Positions 1 through 7,802 of a stretch of DNA of 64,000 nt are shown here, piece by piece. Numbering within the stretch: position 1 is the first letter of the stretch; each line of letters starts with the position of its first letter. The notes beneath the pieces are model-generated. The model was not told where the DNA came from. It searched no databases and saw nothing but the letters and a program-made list of their open reading frames with translations. Origin of the DNA: Streptomyces sp. NBC_01429 (GTDB lineage: Bacteria; Actinomycetota; Actinomycetes; Streptomycetales; Streptomycetaceae); the NCBI RefSeq assembly GCF_036231945.1, contig NZ_CP109599.1:4868501-4932500 (forward strand), given 5' to 3'. The position numbers and the translations under genes are program-made.

Positions 1-608
1 GCTCCTGGGCTGCGGCGGCCGTCGCGGACGTGCTGGCCTCGGACGTCCCGGTGCTGGTCGACGCGGACGGCCTGCGGCTGCTGGACGCGCGGGCGGTGCG
101 CGACCGCGCCGCCCCGACCCTGCTCACCCCGCACGCGGGGGAGGCGGCGGCGCTGCTCGGCGTCCCCCGCGAGGAGGTCGAGGCGGGCCGGCTCGCCGCC
201 GTACGGGAACTGGCGGCGCGGTACGGCGCGACGGTGCTGCTGAAGGGCTCCACGACGCTGGTGGCCGATCCGGGGCGGGGCGATCGGGGAGGGGCCGATC
301 CGGGAGGGGCCGACGTGCCGGGCTCTGGGACCGGCTCTGGGACAGGCTCCGCGCCGCTGGTGGACTCGGCGCATCCGGTACGGGTCAACCCGACCGGCAC
401 GCCCTGGCTGGCCACGGCCGGCAGCGGCGACGTCCTCTCCGGCCTGGCCGGCTCCCTCCTGGCGACCGGCCTGCCCGCCCGCGACGCCGCCTCGGTCGCT
501 GCCTACCTGCACGGCCTGTCGGCCCGACTGGCCTCCAGGGGCGCCCCGGTGGCGGCGGACGACGTGGCGGCGTGGCTGCCGGAGGCGTGGCGGAACGTGG
601 TGGGGTGA
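1..608 (+). CDS. nnrD: NAD(P)H-hydrate dehydratase, C-terminal part (5' end outside window)
   Basis: The reading frame is open from base 3 to the stop at 606-608, so the gene enters from the left and only about 200 codons are visible. The product matches the C-terminal, ribokinase-like half of the NnrE/NnrD repair protein, which dehydrates damaged NAD(P)H hydrate using ADP or ATP. Visible motifs are LLTPHAGEAAALLG, VLLKGSTT and the diagnostic TAGSGDVLSG loop near 418-448. A Gly/Asp-rich insertion encoded around 280-350 is likely a surface loop. Whether an NnrE epimerase domain is fused at the N terminus, as is common in streptomycetes, cannot be seen. Next to alr, a usual actinobacterial arrangement. 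Confidence 0.9.
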   Translation, partial: SWAAAAVADVLASDVPVLVDADGLRLLDARAVRDRAAPTLLTPHAGEAAALLGVPREEVEAGRLAAVRELAARYGATVLLKGSTTLVADPGRGDRGGADPGGADVPGSGTGSGTGSAPLVDSAHPVRVNPTGTPWLATAGSGDVLSGLAGSLLATGLPARDAASVAAYLHGLSARLASRGAPVAADDVAAWLPEAWRNVVG

Positions 609-698
609 CGGGGGGCGGGAACGCCACGCCGACCCGGCGCCGGCGCCGCGCGCACCGCGATCGCGGCCGGGGGACGGTGAGCTGAGAGACTGGGGCCG

Positions 699-1862
699 AT
701 GACCGGAATCATGCAGACCTCGGCCGGTACCCGCGCGCGCGCCGAAGTCGATCTCGCCGCCCTGCGGGGCAATGTGCGCGCCCTGCGCTCCCGGGTGGGG
801 GCGGGCACCGCGCTGATGGCCGTCGTGAAGTCCGACGCGTACGGACACGGCATGCTGCCCGTCGCCCGCGCGGCCCGCGCTGCCGGGGCCGGCTGGCTGG
901 GGACCGCCACGCCGCACGAGGCACTCGCGCTGCGGGCTGCGGGGATCGGCGGGCGGGTGATGTGCTGGCTGTGGACGCCGGGCGACCCGTGGCGCGCGGG
1001 CATCGAGGCCGACCTCGACATGTCCGTCAGCGGCATGTGGGCGCTGCGCGAGGTGACCGCCGCCGCACGTGAGGCGGGGCGGCCCGCCCGTATCCAGCTC
1101 AAGGCCGACACCGGCCTCGGCCGGAACGGCTGCCAGCCCGCCGACTGGCCGGAACTCGTGGGCGCCGCTCTCGCCGCGCGGGACGCGGGGCTCGTCGAGG
1201 TCACCGGCCTCTGGTCGCACTTCGCGTGCGCCGACGAGCCGGGGCATCCCTCGATCGCGGGCCAGCTGGACGTGTTCCACGAGATGCTCGCGTACGCCGA
1301 GAAGGAGGGCGTCGAGCCCGAGGTCCGGCACATCGCCAACTCGGCGGCGACCCTGACGCTCCCCGAGTCGTCCTTCGACCTCGTCAGGACCGGTATCGCC
1401 CTGTACGGCCTCTCGCCCAGCCCCGAGATCGGCGTCCCCGCCGACTTCGGGCTGCGGCCGGTGATGACGCTGTCCGCCTCCGTCGCCCTGGTCAAGCAGG
1501 TACCGGCGGGCCACGGCGTCAGCTACGGCCACCACTACGTCACGCCGGACGGGACGACCCTCGGGCTGATCCCCCTCGGCTACGCCGACGGCATTCCCCG
1601 CCACGCCTCGGGGCGCGGACCCGTACTGGTCGGCGGCGCGCGGCGGCGGGTGGCCGGGCGGGTCGCGATGGACCAGTTCGTGGTCGACCTCGGCGGCGAC
1701 ACGCCGGAGCCGGGCGAGACCGCCGTCCTGTTCGGCCCCGGCGACCGGGGCGAGCCGACGGCCGAGGACTGGGCGGTGGCCGCGGACACCATCGCGTACG
1801 AGATCGTCACCCGTATCGGCGCGCGCGTGCCCCGCGTGTACGCGAACGAGAGCACGGGCTGA
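699..1862 (+). CDS. alr: alanine racemase
   Basis: PLP-dependent racemase that makes D-alanine for peptidoglycan. The 387-residue product has the family's usual length. The PLP lysine is K44 in AVVKSDAYGHG, and the second catalytic base is Y276 in GHGVSYGHHY. The N-terminal fold III barrel is followed by the C-terminal beta domain, which contains LGLIPLGYADGIPR and MDQFVVDL. The ATG at 699 starts immediately upstream of a well-conserved N terminus; no good ribosome binding site is seen, and a GAGACT element lies 7 bases upstream (686-691), so a leaderless transcript is possible. The gene follows nnrD by 90 bases on the same strand. Confidence 0.95.
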   Translation: MTGIMQTSAGTRARAEVDLAALRGNVRALRSRVGAGTALMAVVKSDAYGHGMLPVARAARAAGAGWLGTATPHEALALRAAGIGGRVMCWLWTPGDPWRAGIEADLDMSVSGMWALREVTAAAREAGRPARIQLKADTGLGRNGCQPADWPELVGAALAARDAGLVEVTGLWSHFACADEPGHPSIAGQLDVFHEMLAYAEKEGVEPEVRHIANSAATLTLPESSFDLVRTGIALYGLSPSPEIGVPADFGLRPVMTLSASVALVKQVPAGHGVSYGHHYVTPDGTTLGLIPLGYADGIPRHASGRGPVLVGGARRRVAGRVAMDQFVVDLGGDTPEPGETAVLFGPGDRGEPTAEDWAVAADTIAYEIVTRIGARVPRVYANESTG

Positions 1863-1977
1863 GCAGGACGGGCCGAGCAACGGGCCGAGCGAGGTCGCTG
1901 AGCAAGGCATGGGCCGACGTCCCGGGGAGCATGTTGAATAGGCAACGGCCCGGGTCCGGTACGACGAGGAGCGCACG

Positions 1978-3213
1978 GTGAGCGAGAGCAGCGCGGCGGC
2001 GGACGCGGCAGCGGCGGCGGCCACGGGCAGCTGGCGCCGGGCCGGGGTGGCCGGCGCCGCGATAGGCGTGATCGCCGCCGGGGCCGCCGCGGGCGTCGCG
2101 ATCGAGCGCCTGACCGTCGGCCGCGGCATACGGAGAAAGGCGCAGCTCGCGCTCGACGCCACGGGACCGTACGGCGCCCTGCGCGGCACCCCGGGCAAGG
2201 CCCTCGCCGACGACGGCACGGAGCTGTACTACGAGGTCGACGACGTCGCGCCGGAGACCGGCTCCGCCGCGACGGGCTCGGCCCCGCGCCGCCGGCGCCT
2301 CTTCGGACGCAAGGCACCCGCGCCCGTCACCGTCGTCTTCAGCCACGGCTACTGCCTCAACCAGGACTCGTGGCACTTCCAGCGCGCCGCGCTGCGCGGC
2401 CTCGTCCGTACCGTCCACTGGGACCAGCGCAGCCACGGCCGCTCCGCCCGGGGCGTCGCCCAGCGCGGACCCGACGCCGTGCCGGTCGACATCGACCGGC
2501 TCGGCCGCGACCTCAAGGCCGTCATCGACGCGGCGGCGCCCGAGGGCCCGCTCGTGCTGGTCGGGCACTCCATGGGCGGGATGACGATGATGGGCCTCGC
2601 GGCCCAGTACCCGGAGCTGGTACGGGAACGGGTCGTCGGCGCCGCCTTCGTCGGTACGTCCGGCGGGAAGCTCGGCGAGGTCAGCTACGGGCTGCCGATG
2701 GCGGGCGTGAACGCGGTGCGCCGCGTGCTGCCCGGCGTCCTCAAGGCGCTCGGCTCGCAGACCGAACTGGTCGAGCGCGGGCGGCGGCTCACCGCCGACC
2801 TGTTCGCGGGGCTGATCAAGCGCTACTCGTTCAGCTCGAAGGACGTGGACCCCGCCGTCGCGCGGTTCGCCGAGCGGCTCATCGAGTCGACGCCGATCGA
2901 TGTCGTCGCGGAGTTCTACCCGGCCTTCACCGACCACGACAAGGCATGGGCGCTCGCGGTCTTCATGGAGGTCCCGACGCTCGTCCTGGCCGGTGAGAGC
3001 GATCTCGTGACGCCCAGCACGCACAGCGAGGCCATCGGCGATCTGCTGCCGGACGCGGAGCTGGTGCTCGTCCCCGACGCGGGCCATCTGGTGATGCTGG
3101 AACGCCCGGAGGCGGTCACGGACCGGCTCGCCGACCTGCTGATGAGGGTCGGAGCTGTGCCGCTGGAGACTAACGTTGGCACGCATGGAAGCACCGCACA
3201 GCCAGACAGCTGA
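1978..3213 (+). CDS. alpha/beta-fold hydrolase with N-terminal membrane segment
   Basis: The 411-residue protein has a hydrophobic Ala/Gly/Val-rich segment at about residues 20-40, probably a membrane anchor, followed by an alpha/beta hydrolase domain. The nucleophile elbow is GHSMGGMTMMG, HG(Y) occurs early in the fold, and the late PDAGHLVMLERPE supplies the catalytic His. An acidic residue is expected in AGESDLVTP. Substrate is unknown; actinobacterial members are annotated as lipases or lysophospholipase-like proteins. The GTG start is supported by GAGGAG 8 bases upstream. The 3' end overlaps the start of tsaE, which suggests co-transcription and coupling. This alr-hydrolase-tsaE order is conserved in streptomycetes to my knowledge. 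Confidence 0.9.
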   Translation: MSESSAAADAAAAAATGSWRRAGVAGAAIGVIAAGAAAGVAIERLTVGRGIRRKAQLALDATGPYGALRGTPGKALADDGTELYYEVDDVAPETGSAATGSAPRRRRLFGRKAPAPVTVVFSHGYCLNQDSWHFQRAALRGLVRTVHWDQRSHGRSARGVAQRGPDAVPVDIDRLGRDLKAVIDAAAPEGPLVLVGHSMGGMTMMGLAAQYPELVRERVVGAAFVGTSGGKLGEVSYGLPMAGVNAVRRVLPGVLKALGSQTELVERGRRLTADLFAGLIKRYSFSSKDVDPAVARFAERLIESTPIDVVAEFYPAFTDHDKAWALAVFMEVPTLVLAGESDLVTPSTHSEAIGDLLPDAELVLVPDAGHLVMLERPEAVTDRLADLLMRVGAVPLETNVGTHGSTAQPDS

Positions 3214-3877
3214 CGCCGTCACCCCGCCGAGCCCGAGCCCGTACCCGAACCCGAACCCGGCGCCGGTGTCGGCACCGACACCGGCGCCGACCGTTCTCAC
3301 CATCGGCTCTCCCGAGGAGATGCGGGAGCTGGGCCGGGGACTCGCCGCCCTGCTGCGCCCCGGTGACCTGGTGATGCTCACCGGCGAACTCGGCGCGGGC
3401 AAGACCACGCTGACGCGCGGCCTCGGCGAGGGCCTCGGGGTCCGGGGCGCCGTGACCTCGCCCACGTTCGTGATCGCCCGCGTACACCCGTCGCTGACCG
3501 GCGGTCCCGCGCTGGTGCACGTCGACGCGTACCGGCTCGGCGGGGGACTGGACGAGATGGAGGACCTCGACCTCGACGTCTCGCTGCCGGATTCGGTGGT
3601 GGTCGTGGAGTGGGGCGACGGCAAGGTCGAGGAGCTGTCGGACGACCGGCTGCACGTGGTCATCGACCGGGTGGTGGGCGCCGTGGACGCCGGTTCGGAG
3701 GACGACGACCGGCGGACCGTGACGCTGACCGGGTACGGCGACCGCTGGTCGGGCACGGCGCTGGAGCTGTCTCCCCAGTCTCCCGAGCCGTCTTCCCAGC
3801 CGTCACCCGAGCTGCCTTCGGAGCTGCCTTCGGAGCTGCCTTCGGAGCTGCCTACGGGAGAGGCGGGAGGCCGCTGA
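3185..3877 (+). CDS. tsaE: tRNA threonylcarbamoyladenosine biosynthesis ATPase TsaE
   Basis: TsaE is the P-loop ATPase that works with TsaB and TsaD to make t6A37 on ANN-decoding tRNAs. The Walker A motif is GELGAGKTTL (about residues 66-75), followed by GAVTSPTFVI and the HVDAYRL strand typical of the family. The ATG at 3185 and a TTG at 3176 both overlap the upstream hydrolase gene; I chose the ATG. The protein is about 230 residues, longer than the usual 150-180, because it has a Pro-rich N-terminal extension and a low-complexity C-terminal tail that includes four SELP-type repeats. Both extras are probably disordered and dispensable. Confidence 0.93.
   Translation: MEAPHSQTADAVTPPSPSPYPNPNPAPVSAPTPAPTVLTIGSPEEMRELGRGLAALLRPGDLVMLTGELGAGKTTLTRGLGEGLGVRGAVTSPTFVIARVHPSLTGGPALVHVDAYRLGGGLDEMEDLDLDVSLPDSVVVVEWGDGKVEELSDDRLHVVIDRVVGAVDAGSEDDDRRTVTLTGYGDRWSGTALELSPQSPEPSSQPSPELPSELPSELPSELPTGEAGGR
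3809..3856 (+). repeat. 12-bp tandem repeat, four units, in tsaE
   Basis: The unit GAGCTGCCTTCG is repeated four times almost perfectly (last unit has one change). It encodes ELPS repeats at the C-terminal tail of TsaE, outside the ATPase domain. Length is a multiple of three per unit, so copy-number changes keep the frame. Confidence 0.9.
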
Positions 3878-4039
3878 CCCGCCGGTTCGCCGGACCGGCC
3901 GGCACATCGGGCCGACATCGAGGGCTGACATCGGGTGGGATTCCGCCGGGATCCGGCCAGGCGTTCCGTACGTTCCGACAAGACGTCGGCAAAATGTTGC
4001 GCGTGCCGTGCCGCGCATGGTCACATGGTTACCGAGACC

Positions 4040-4059
4040 TGGTTAGGTCTACCTAACCA
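4040..4059. promoter_or_regulatory. 20-bp palindrome, candidate operator
   Basis: TGGTTAGGTCTACCTAACCA has two perfect 9-bp arms around a central CT. It lies 30 bases upstream of the ATG of the small gene at 4090. The half site recalls actinobacterial iron boxes (TTAGGT...ACCTAA), but the spacing between halves is 2 rather than 7 bases, so it is not a standard DmdR/IdeR box. It is AT-rich in a GC-rich setting, which supports a protein-binding site. The regulator is unknown. Confidence 0.6.
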
Positions 4060-4089
4060 CGCCTGCCCCCGGAGCCACAGGAGGCATCC

Positions 4090-4344
4090 ATGCCGGCCCC
4101 CGAGCGTGCATCACGTCCGCAGTCAGAGCCGCAGCCGCGGCCGCAGTCCCCGGCGTACCTGTCGCGGGCGCTGTCGCCGTCCTCCGTACCGATGAAAGAC
4201 CTGCTGGCGTCCTGCGCGGCGGCCAGAGCCGTCTCCACGCCCCCGCACACGCCTTCGGCGGCCGCCGCGGTGGCCGAGGCGGCGCGCGAGGCCGGAGAGG
4301 CGCGCGAGGCCGCGGAGGACGCGCTGCGGCGGGACGCGGCCTGA
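4090..4344 (+). CDS. small Ala/Pro-rich hypothetical protein
   Basis: An 84-residue protein with an N-terminal Pro/Gln/Arg-rich stretch, a middle segment SVPMKDLLASCAAARAVSTP and an Ala/Glu-rich C terminus that probably forms a helix. I do not recognise the family. The ATG is supported by a strong AGGAGG site 5 bases upstream. A 20-bp palindrome sits just upstream, so the gene probably has its own regulated promoter. It contains a single Cys (residue 42). No signal peptide or membrane segment is seen. Other frames here are open too because of high GC, but only this one has a good ribosome binding site. Confidence 0.65.
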   Translation: MPAPERASRPQSEPQPRPQSPAYLSRALSPSSVPMKDLLASCAAARAVSTPPHTPSAAAAVAEAAREAGEAREAAEDALRRDAA

Positions 4345-4447
4345 CGGCACCCGCCTCTACTGGAGGTGACGGCACCCGCCTCTACTGGAGGCGGCTGACG
4401 GCGGCACAGGGCCTAAGTACGGCGTACGGTCCGACGTCGGCCCGCCT

Positions 4448-5008
4448 CTAGACGACGACGACCTTCGTGCCGACCGTCGCGAACGTCCACAGCGCGTTCC
4501 CGTCCGCCCGCTTCATCCGGACCCCGCCCGTCTTCAGGGACGGGTCGGGGGCCGACATCGTGCCGTCGACCGCCGCGCTGAAGCCGATCGCCACCTCGTT
4601 GACGTTCGCGAACCGGACCACGTGTTCGATCCGTACCCCGTCCGAGCCGGTGATCGAGCCGGACCGCGAGGACACGAGATACGAACCGGTCTCCGGGCTG
4701 ATCGTGCTCGGCACGACCGCGAAGCTCCGCTCCTGCCTGCCGTCCTCGTCCACCAGCCACACCCGCCGGTCGCGCAGCGAGTAGACGACCCGCTCGCCGC
4801 TGCCCGAATCGGCGGGCAGCGCGCGCGAGTCCTTGCGGGGCTGGGCGGCGGCGCCGGAGGCGGACGCGGACGCGGAGGCGCTCGGTGTCCCCGAGGGCTT
4901 GCCGAGGGCGTCGGACGCGTTCGCCGACGCCTGGTAGGCGAGGAAGCCGACCGTGGCGATGGCCGCGGCTGTGAGCGCGGCCACGATTCCGGAGCTGCTC
5001 CTGGACAC
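4448..5008 (-). CDS. secreted or membrane-anchored YkuD-like protein lacking the catalytic Cys
   Basis: The 186-residue product begins with a hydrophobic segment (about residues 8-28, GIVAALTAAAIATVGFLAY), then a Ser/Ala-rich linker, then a domain whose layout matches L,D-transpeptidase (YkuD) folds: RVWLVDEDGRQERSF, PETGSYLV and the final GTKVVVV strand. In active enzymes the end of the domain contains SHGC(V/I)RM; here the aligned residues 159-165 are KTGGVRM, so both His and Cys are missing. It is therefore probably a non-catalytic, wall-binding or regulatory relative. The GTG at 5008 has AGAGGCGG upstream. Transcribed divergently from tsaB. Confidence 0.75.
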   Translation of the reverse strand: MSRSSSGIVAALTAAAIATVGFLAYQASANASDALGKPSGTPSASASASASGAAAQPRKDSRALPADSGSGERVVYSLRDRRVWLVDEDGRQERSFAVVPSTISPETGSYLVSSRSGSITGSDGVRIEHVVRFANVNEVAIGFSAAVDGTMSAPDPSLKTGGVRMKRADGNALWTFATVGTKVVVV

Positions 5009-5101
5009 CCTTGATCCGCCTCTCGTGCGTACGACCCCGTGGGGACGGTAGCAGCAGGCGTCCCGGTACCAGGGACGGCGTGCTCCGGGGGCGGGGGGCC
5101 G

Positions 5102-5107
5102 TAGGCT
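5102..5107 (+). promoter_or_regulatory. candidate -10 element of tsaB
   Basis: TAGGCT, a good streptomycete -10 hexamer, ends 6 bases before the GTG start of tsaB. No ribosome binding site precedes that GTG, so transcription may start at the start codon (leaderless mRNA). No convincing -35 is seen. Confidence 0.4.
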
Positions 5108-5113
5108 GTTTGC

Positions 5114-5767
5114 GTGCTTCTGCTCGCCGTTGATACCGCCACGCCCGCCGTCACCGTCGCTCTCCACGACGGCGGCTCCCTTCTGGCCGCCGAGAGCGCG
5201 GTCGACGCGCGCCGCCACGGGGAGCTGCTGCTGCCCGCCGTCGACCGGGTCCTCACCGGGGCCGGGGTGAAACTGGACGCCGTGACCGATGTGGTCGTGG
5301 GGGTGGGGCCGGGTCCGTACACGGGGCTGCGCGTCGGCCTCGTCACGGCCCTGAGCTTCGGCTCTGCGCTCGGGGTGCCGGTGCGCGGGCTGTGCACGCT
5401 GGACGGTCTCGCGTACGCCGCCGGGCTCGACGAGCCGTTCGCCGTGGCGACGGACGCTCGGCGCAAGGAGGTCTACTGGGCCCGGTACGCGGACAGCCGT
5501 ACGCGGCTGACCGACCCGGCCGTGGACCGGCCCGCCGAGCTGGCCGAGGCGCTGGCGGGGCTGCCCGTGGTCGGCGCGGGCGGGCTGCTCTACCCGGACG
5601 CTTTCCCGGACGCCAGGGGGCCCGAACACCAGTCGGCGGCGGCGCTCGCCGCGCTGGCCGCCGAGAAACTGGCGGCGGGCGGGGACTTCCTGCCGCCGCT
5701 GCCGCTGTATCTGCGCCGGCCCGACGCGCAGGTGCCGAAGAACTACAAGGTGGTCACCCCGAAGTGA
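5114..5767 (+). CDS. tsaB: tRNA threonylcarbamoyladenosine biosynthesis protein TsaB
   Basis: TsaB is the inactive ASKHA-fold partner of TsaD in the t6A-synthesis complex. The 217-residue protein starts LLLAVDTATPAVTVAL and contains the family motif VGVGPGPYTGLRVGLVTA at about residues 58-75. It lacks the metal-binding HxxxH of TsaD, as expected. The C terminus PLYLRRPDAQVPK is also typical. The GTG start lacks a Shine-Dalgarno and sits 6 bases after a TAGGCT element, so it may be leaderless. The stop overlaps the rimI start as GTGA, which indicates translational coupling in a tsaB-rimI-tsaD operon. Confidence 0.95.
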   Translation: MLLLAVDTATPAVTVALHDGGSLLAAESAVDARRHGELLLPAVDRVLTGAGVKLDAVTDVVVGVGPGPYTGLRVGLVTALSFGSALGVPVRGLCTLDGLAYAAGLDEPFAVATDARRKEVYWARYADSRTRLTDPAVDRPAELAEALAGLPVVGAGGLLYPDAFPDARGPEHQSAAALAALAAEKLAAGGDFLPPLPLYLRRPDAQVPKNYKVVTPK

Positions 5768-6339
5768 CCGGTCCGGAGTCCGCCCCCGTGGTGCCCGCCC
5801 CCGTGGTACTGCGCGAGATGCGCTGGTGGGACATCGAGCCCGTCCTCGCGCTCGAACACGAACTCTTCCCCGAGGACGCCTGGTCGCCCGGCATGTTCTG
5901 GTCGGAGCTGGCACACGCGCGCGGCCCCCGGGCGACCCGTCGCTATGTCGTCGCGGAGGTGGCGGGGGATGGTGGCTCCGACGGCTCCGACGGCTCCGAC
6001 GGCTCCGACGGCTCCGGTGGCCGGATCGTCGGGTACGCGGGGCTCGCGGCGGCCGGCGGGCTCGCCGACGTACAGACCATCGCGGCCGCCCGCGACCAGT
6101 GGGGCACCGGCCTCGGCGCGCGCCTGCTGACCGATCTCCTCCAGCACGCCACCGCCTTCGAGTGCGAGGAGGTGCTGCTCGAAGTGCGGGTGGACAACAC
6201 CCGGGCGCAGAAGCTGTACGAACGGTTCGGCTTCGAGCCCATCGGCTTCCGCCGCGGCTACTACCAGCCCGGCAACGTCGACGCGCTCGTCATGCGCCTC
6301 CATGTGAAGACCCATCAAGGAACCGAGCCCCAGGGCTGA
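5764..6339 (+). CDS. rimI: ribosomal protein S18 alanine N-acetyltransferase-like GNAT
   Basis: GNAT acetyltransferase of the RimI family, 191 residues, coupled to tsaB by a GTGA overlap. The order tsaB-rimI-tsaD is widespread in bacteria. The acetyl-CoA loop reads QWGTGLGARLLTDLL, and the late EVRVDNTRAQKLYERFGFEPIGFRRGYY block is the RimI signature. A Gly/Ser/Asp insert made of four GSD repeats interrupts the segment between the early beta strands (about residues 70-85); it is probably a surface loop. In other actinobacteria RimI acetylates N-terminal residues of diverse proteins, so the S18 role is inferred. Confidence 0.92.
   Translation: MTGPESAPVVPAPVVLREMRWWDIEPVLALEHELFPEDAWSPGMFWSELAHARGPRATRRYVVAEVAGDGGSDGSDGSDGSDGSGGRIVGYAGLAAAGGLADVQTIAAARDQWGTGLGARLLTDLLQHATAFECEEVLLEVRVDNTRAQKLYERFGFEPIGFRRGYYQPGNVDALVMRLHVKTHQGTEPQG
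5974..6018 (+). repeat. 9-bp tandem repeat in rimI
   Basis: The unit GGCTCCGAC occurs four times perfectly and is followed by a variant GGCTCCGGT. It encodes a Gly-Ser-Asp loop inside the GNAT domain and keeps the frame. Confidence 0.9.
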
Positions 6340-6351
6340 TGAGAATGGCTG

Positions 6352-7521
6352 ATGACAATGGCTGACGAACCCCTCGTCCTCGGTATCGAGACCTCCTGTG
6401 ACGAGACCGGCGTCGGCATCGTGCGCGGTACGACGCTGCTCGCCGACGCCATCGCGTCGAGCGTCGACGAGCACGCCCGCTTCGGCGGCGTCGTACCGGA
6501 GGTCGCGTCCCGCGCGCACCTGGAGGCGATGGTCCCGACGATCGAGCGCGCGCTGAAGGAGGCCGGGGTCTCGGCCCGCGACCTGGACGGGATCGCGGTC
6601 ACCGCGGGGCCCGGTCTGGCCGGCGCGCTGCTGGTCGGCGTCTCGGCGGCCAAGTCGTACGCGTACGCCCTGGGCAAGCCGCTGTACGGCGTGAACCACC
6701 TCGCCTCCCACATCTGCGTCGACCAGCTGGAGCACGGTCCGCTGCCCGAGCCGACGATGGCGCTGCTGGTCAGCGGCGGCCACTCGTCGCTGCTGCTCGC
6801 GCCGGACATCACCTCCGACGTACGGCCCATGGGGGCGACGATCGACGACGCGGCGGGCGAGGCGTTCGACAAGATCGCGCGCGTGCTGCACCTGGGCTTC
6901 CCGGGCGGTCCGGTGATCGACCGGCTGGCCCGGGAGGGCGACCCGGCGGCGATCGCGTTCCCGCGCGGTCTGACCGGGCCGCGCGACGCCGCGTACGACT
7001 TCTCCTTCTCCGGGCTGAAGACGTCGGTGGCCCGCTGGATCGAGGCGAAGCGGGCGGCGGGCGAGGAGGTGCCCGTACGGGACGTGGCGGCGTCGTTCCA
7101 GGAGGCGGTGGTCGACGTGCTGACGCGAAAGGCGGTGCGCGCCTGCAAGGACCAGGGCGTGGACCATCTGATGATCGGCGGCGGAGTCGCGGCCAACTCC
7201 CGGCTGCGCGCGCTGGCGGCGGAGCGCTGCGAGCGCGCGGGCATCCGGCTGCGGGTGCCGCGTCCGGGGCTGTGCACGGACAACGGCGCGATGGTGGCGG
7301 CGCTGGGCGCGGAGATGGTGGCGCGCAACCGGCCGGCCTCGGACTGGGAGCTGTCGGCGGACTCGTCGCTGCCGGTGACGGAGCCGCATGTGCCGGGGCA
7401 CGAGCACGGGCATGGTGAGGGTCACGGGCACGGTCACGGGCACGGTCACGGGCATGGTGACGGTCACGGCCATGACCACGATCATCTGCACGAGCTGAGC
7501 AAGGAGAACCTGTACTCATGA
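6352..7521 (+). CDS. tsaD: tRNA N6-adenosine threonylcarbamoyltransferase TsaD with His-rich tail
   Basis: TsaD transfers the threonylcarbamoyl group to A37 of tRNA. The protein starts VLGIETSCDETGVGIV, and the metal-binding pair is H116 and H120 in NHLASHI. LLVSGGHSSLLL, SFSGLKTSV and GGGVAANSRLR are further family motifs. It is about 389 residues; the excess over the usual 340-360 is a C-terminal tail from about residue 347 that contains a run of Gly-His and Asp-His repeats before ELSKENLYS. The tail could bind metal ions. ATG codons at 6352 and 6358 are both possible starts. The stop overlaps the next gene as ATGA. Confidence 0.96.
   Translation: MTMADEPLVLGIETSCDETGVGIVRGTTLLADAIASSVDEHARFGGVVPEVASRAHLEAMVPTIERALKEAGVSARDLDGIAVTAGPGLAGALLVGVSAAKSYAYALGKPLYGVNHLASHICVDQLEHGPLPEPTMALLVSGGHSSLLLAPDITSDVRPMGATIDDAAGEAFDKIARVLHLGFPGGPVIDRLAREGDPAAIAFPRGLTGPRDAAYDFSFSGLKTSVARWIEAKRAAGEEVPVRDVAASFQEAVVDVLTRKAVRACKDQGVDHLMIGGGVAANSRLRALAAERCERAGIRLRVPRPGLCTDNGAMVAALGAEMVARNRPASDWELSADSSLPVTEPHVPGHEHGHGEGHGHGHGHGHGHGDGHGHDHDHLHELSKENLYS
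7397..7485 (+). repeat. 12-bp His/Gly-encoding tandem repeat in tsaD
   Basis: Imperfect copies of GGTCACGGGCAC and related CAC/CAT-rich units run through the last part of tsaD and encode an alternating Gly-His tail ending in HDHDH. Frame is kept throughout. Confidence 0.85.
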
Positions 7522-7793
7522 CCGTGGCGCTGATGTGGGAGGCCAAGGCGGCGCCGGGCCGGGGCGGGGAGCTGCTGGAGTGGGCGCGGGCGCGCGCCGG
7601 GGAGCTGGCGCCCGCGCCGCTCCGTCACGAACTCCTGCGCGCCCCGCAGGACCGCGTCCTCGTCATCACCTGGTGGGACGGCCCGTACGACGCCGACGTC
7701 CCGGAACTCCCCGCGCCGCCGGCCGACCTGCTCGCCCGCCCGGCCCACCGCTGGCGCTTCGAGTCGCTCGGCGCCGACGGCACCGTTACTTGA
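7518..7793 (+). CDS. small hypothetical protein coupled to tsaD
   Basis: A 91-residue soluble protein whose ATG overlaps the tsaD stop (ATGA), so it is translated by coupling. The alternating pattern TVALMWEAKAAPGRGGELLEWARA...DRVLVITWWDG resembles a small ferredoxin-like alpha/beta barrel of the antibiotic-biosynthesis-monooxygenase type, but I cannot assign it firmly. It ends PAHRWRFESLG. It has no Cys and no membrane segment. Its position suggests streptomycete-specific recruitment to the t6A operon rather than a known role in the pathway. Confidence 0.75.
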   Translation: MTVALMWEAKAAPGRGGELLEWARARAGELAPAPLRHELLRAPQDRVLVITWWDGPYDADVPELPAPPADLLARPAHRWRFESLGADGTVT

Positions 7794-7802
7794 TCACCGG
7801 GA

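Noticed and set aside
1807..3981. 724-codon open frame on the reverse strand across the hydrolase and tsaE
   Set aside because: It is the antisense shadow of two well-recognised genes; composition is Arg/Pro/Ser-rich and no ribosome site or family motif is present.
4040..4059. Canonical iron box
   Set aside because: The TTAGGT/ACCTAA halves are separated by 2 rather than 7 bases, so it does not fit the 19-bp DmdR/IdeR consensus.
5743..7491. 582-codon reverse open frame over rimI and tsaD
   Set aside because: Antisense shadow of conserved genes with Arg/His-rich low-complexity product.
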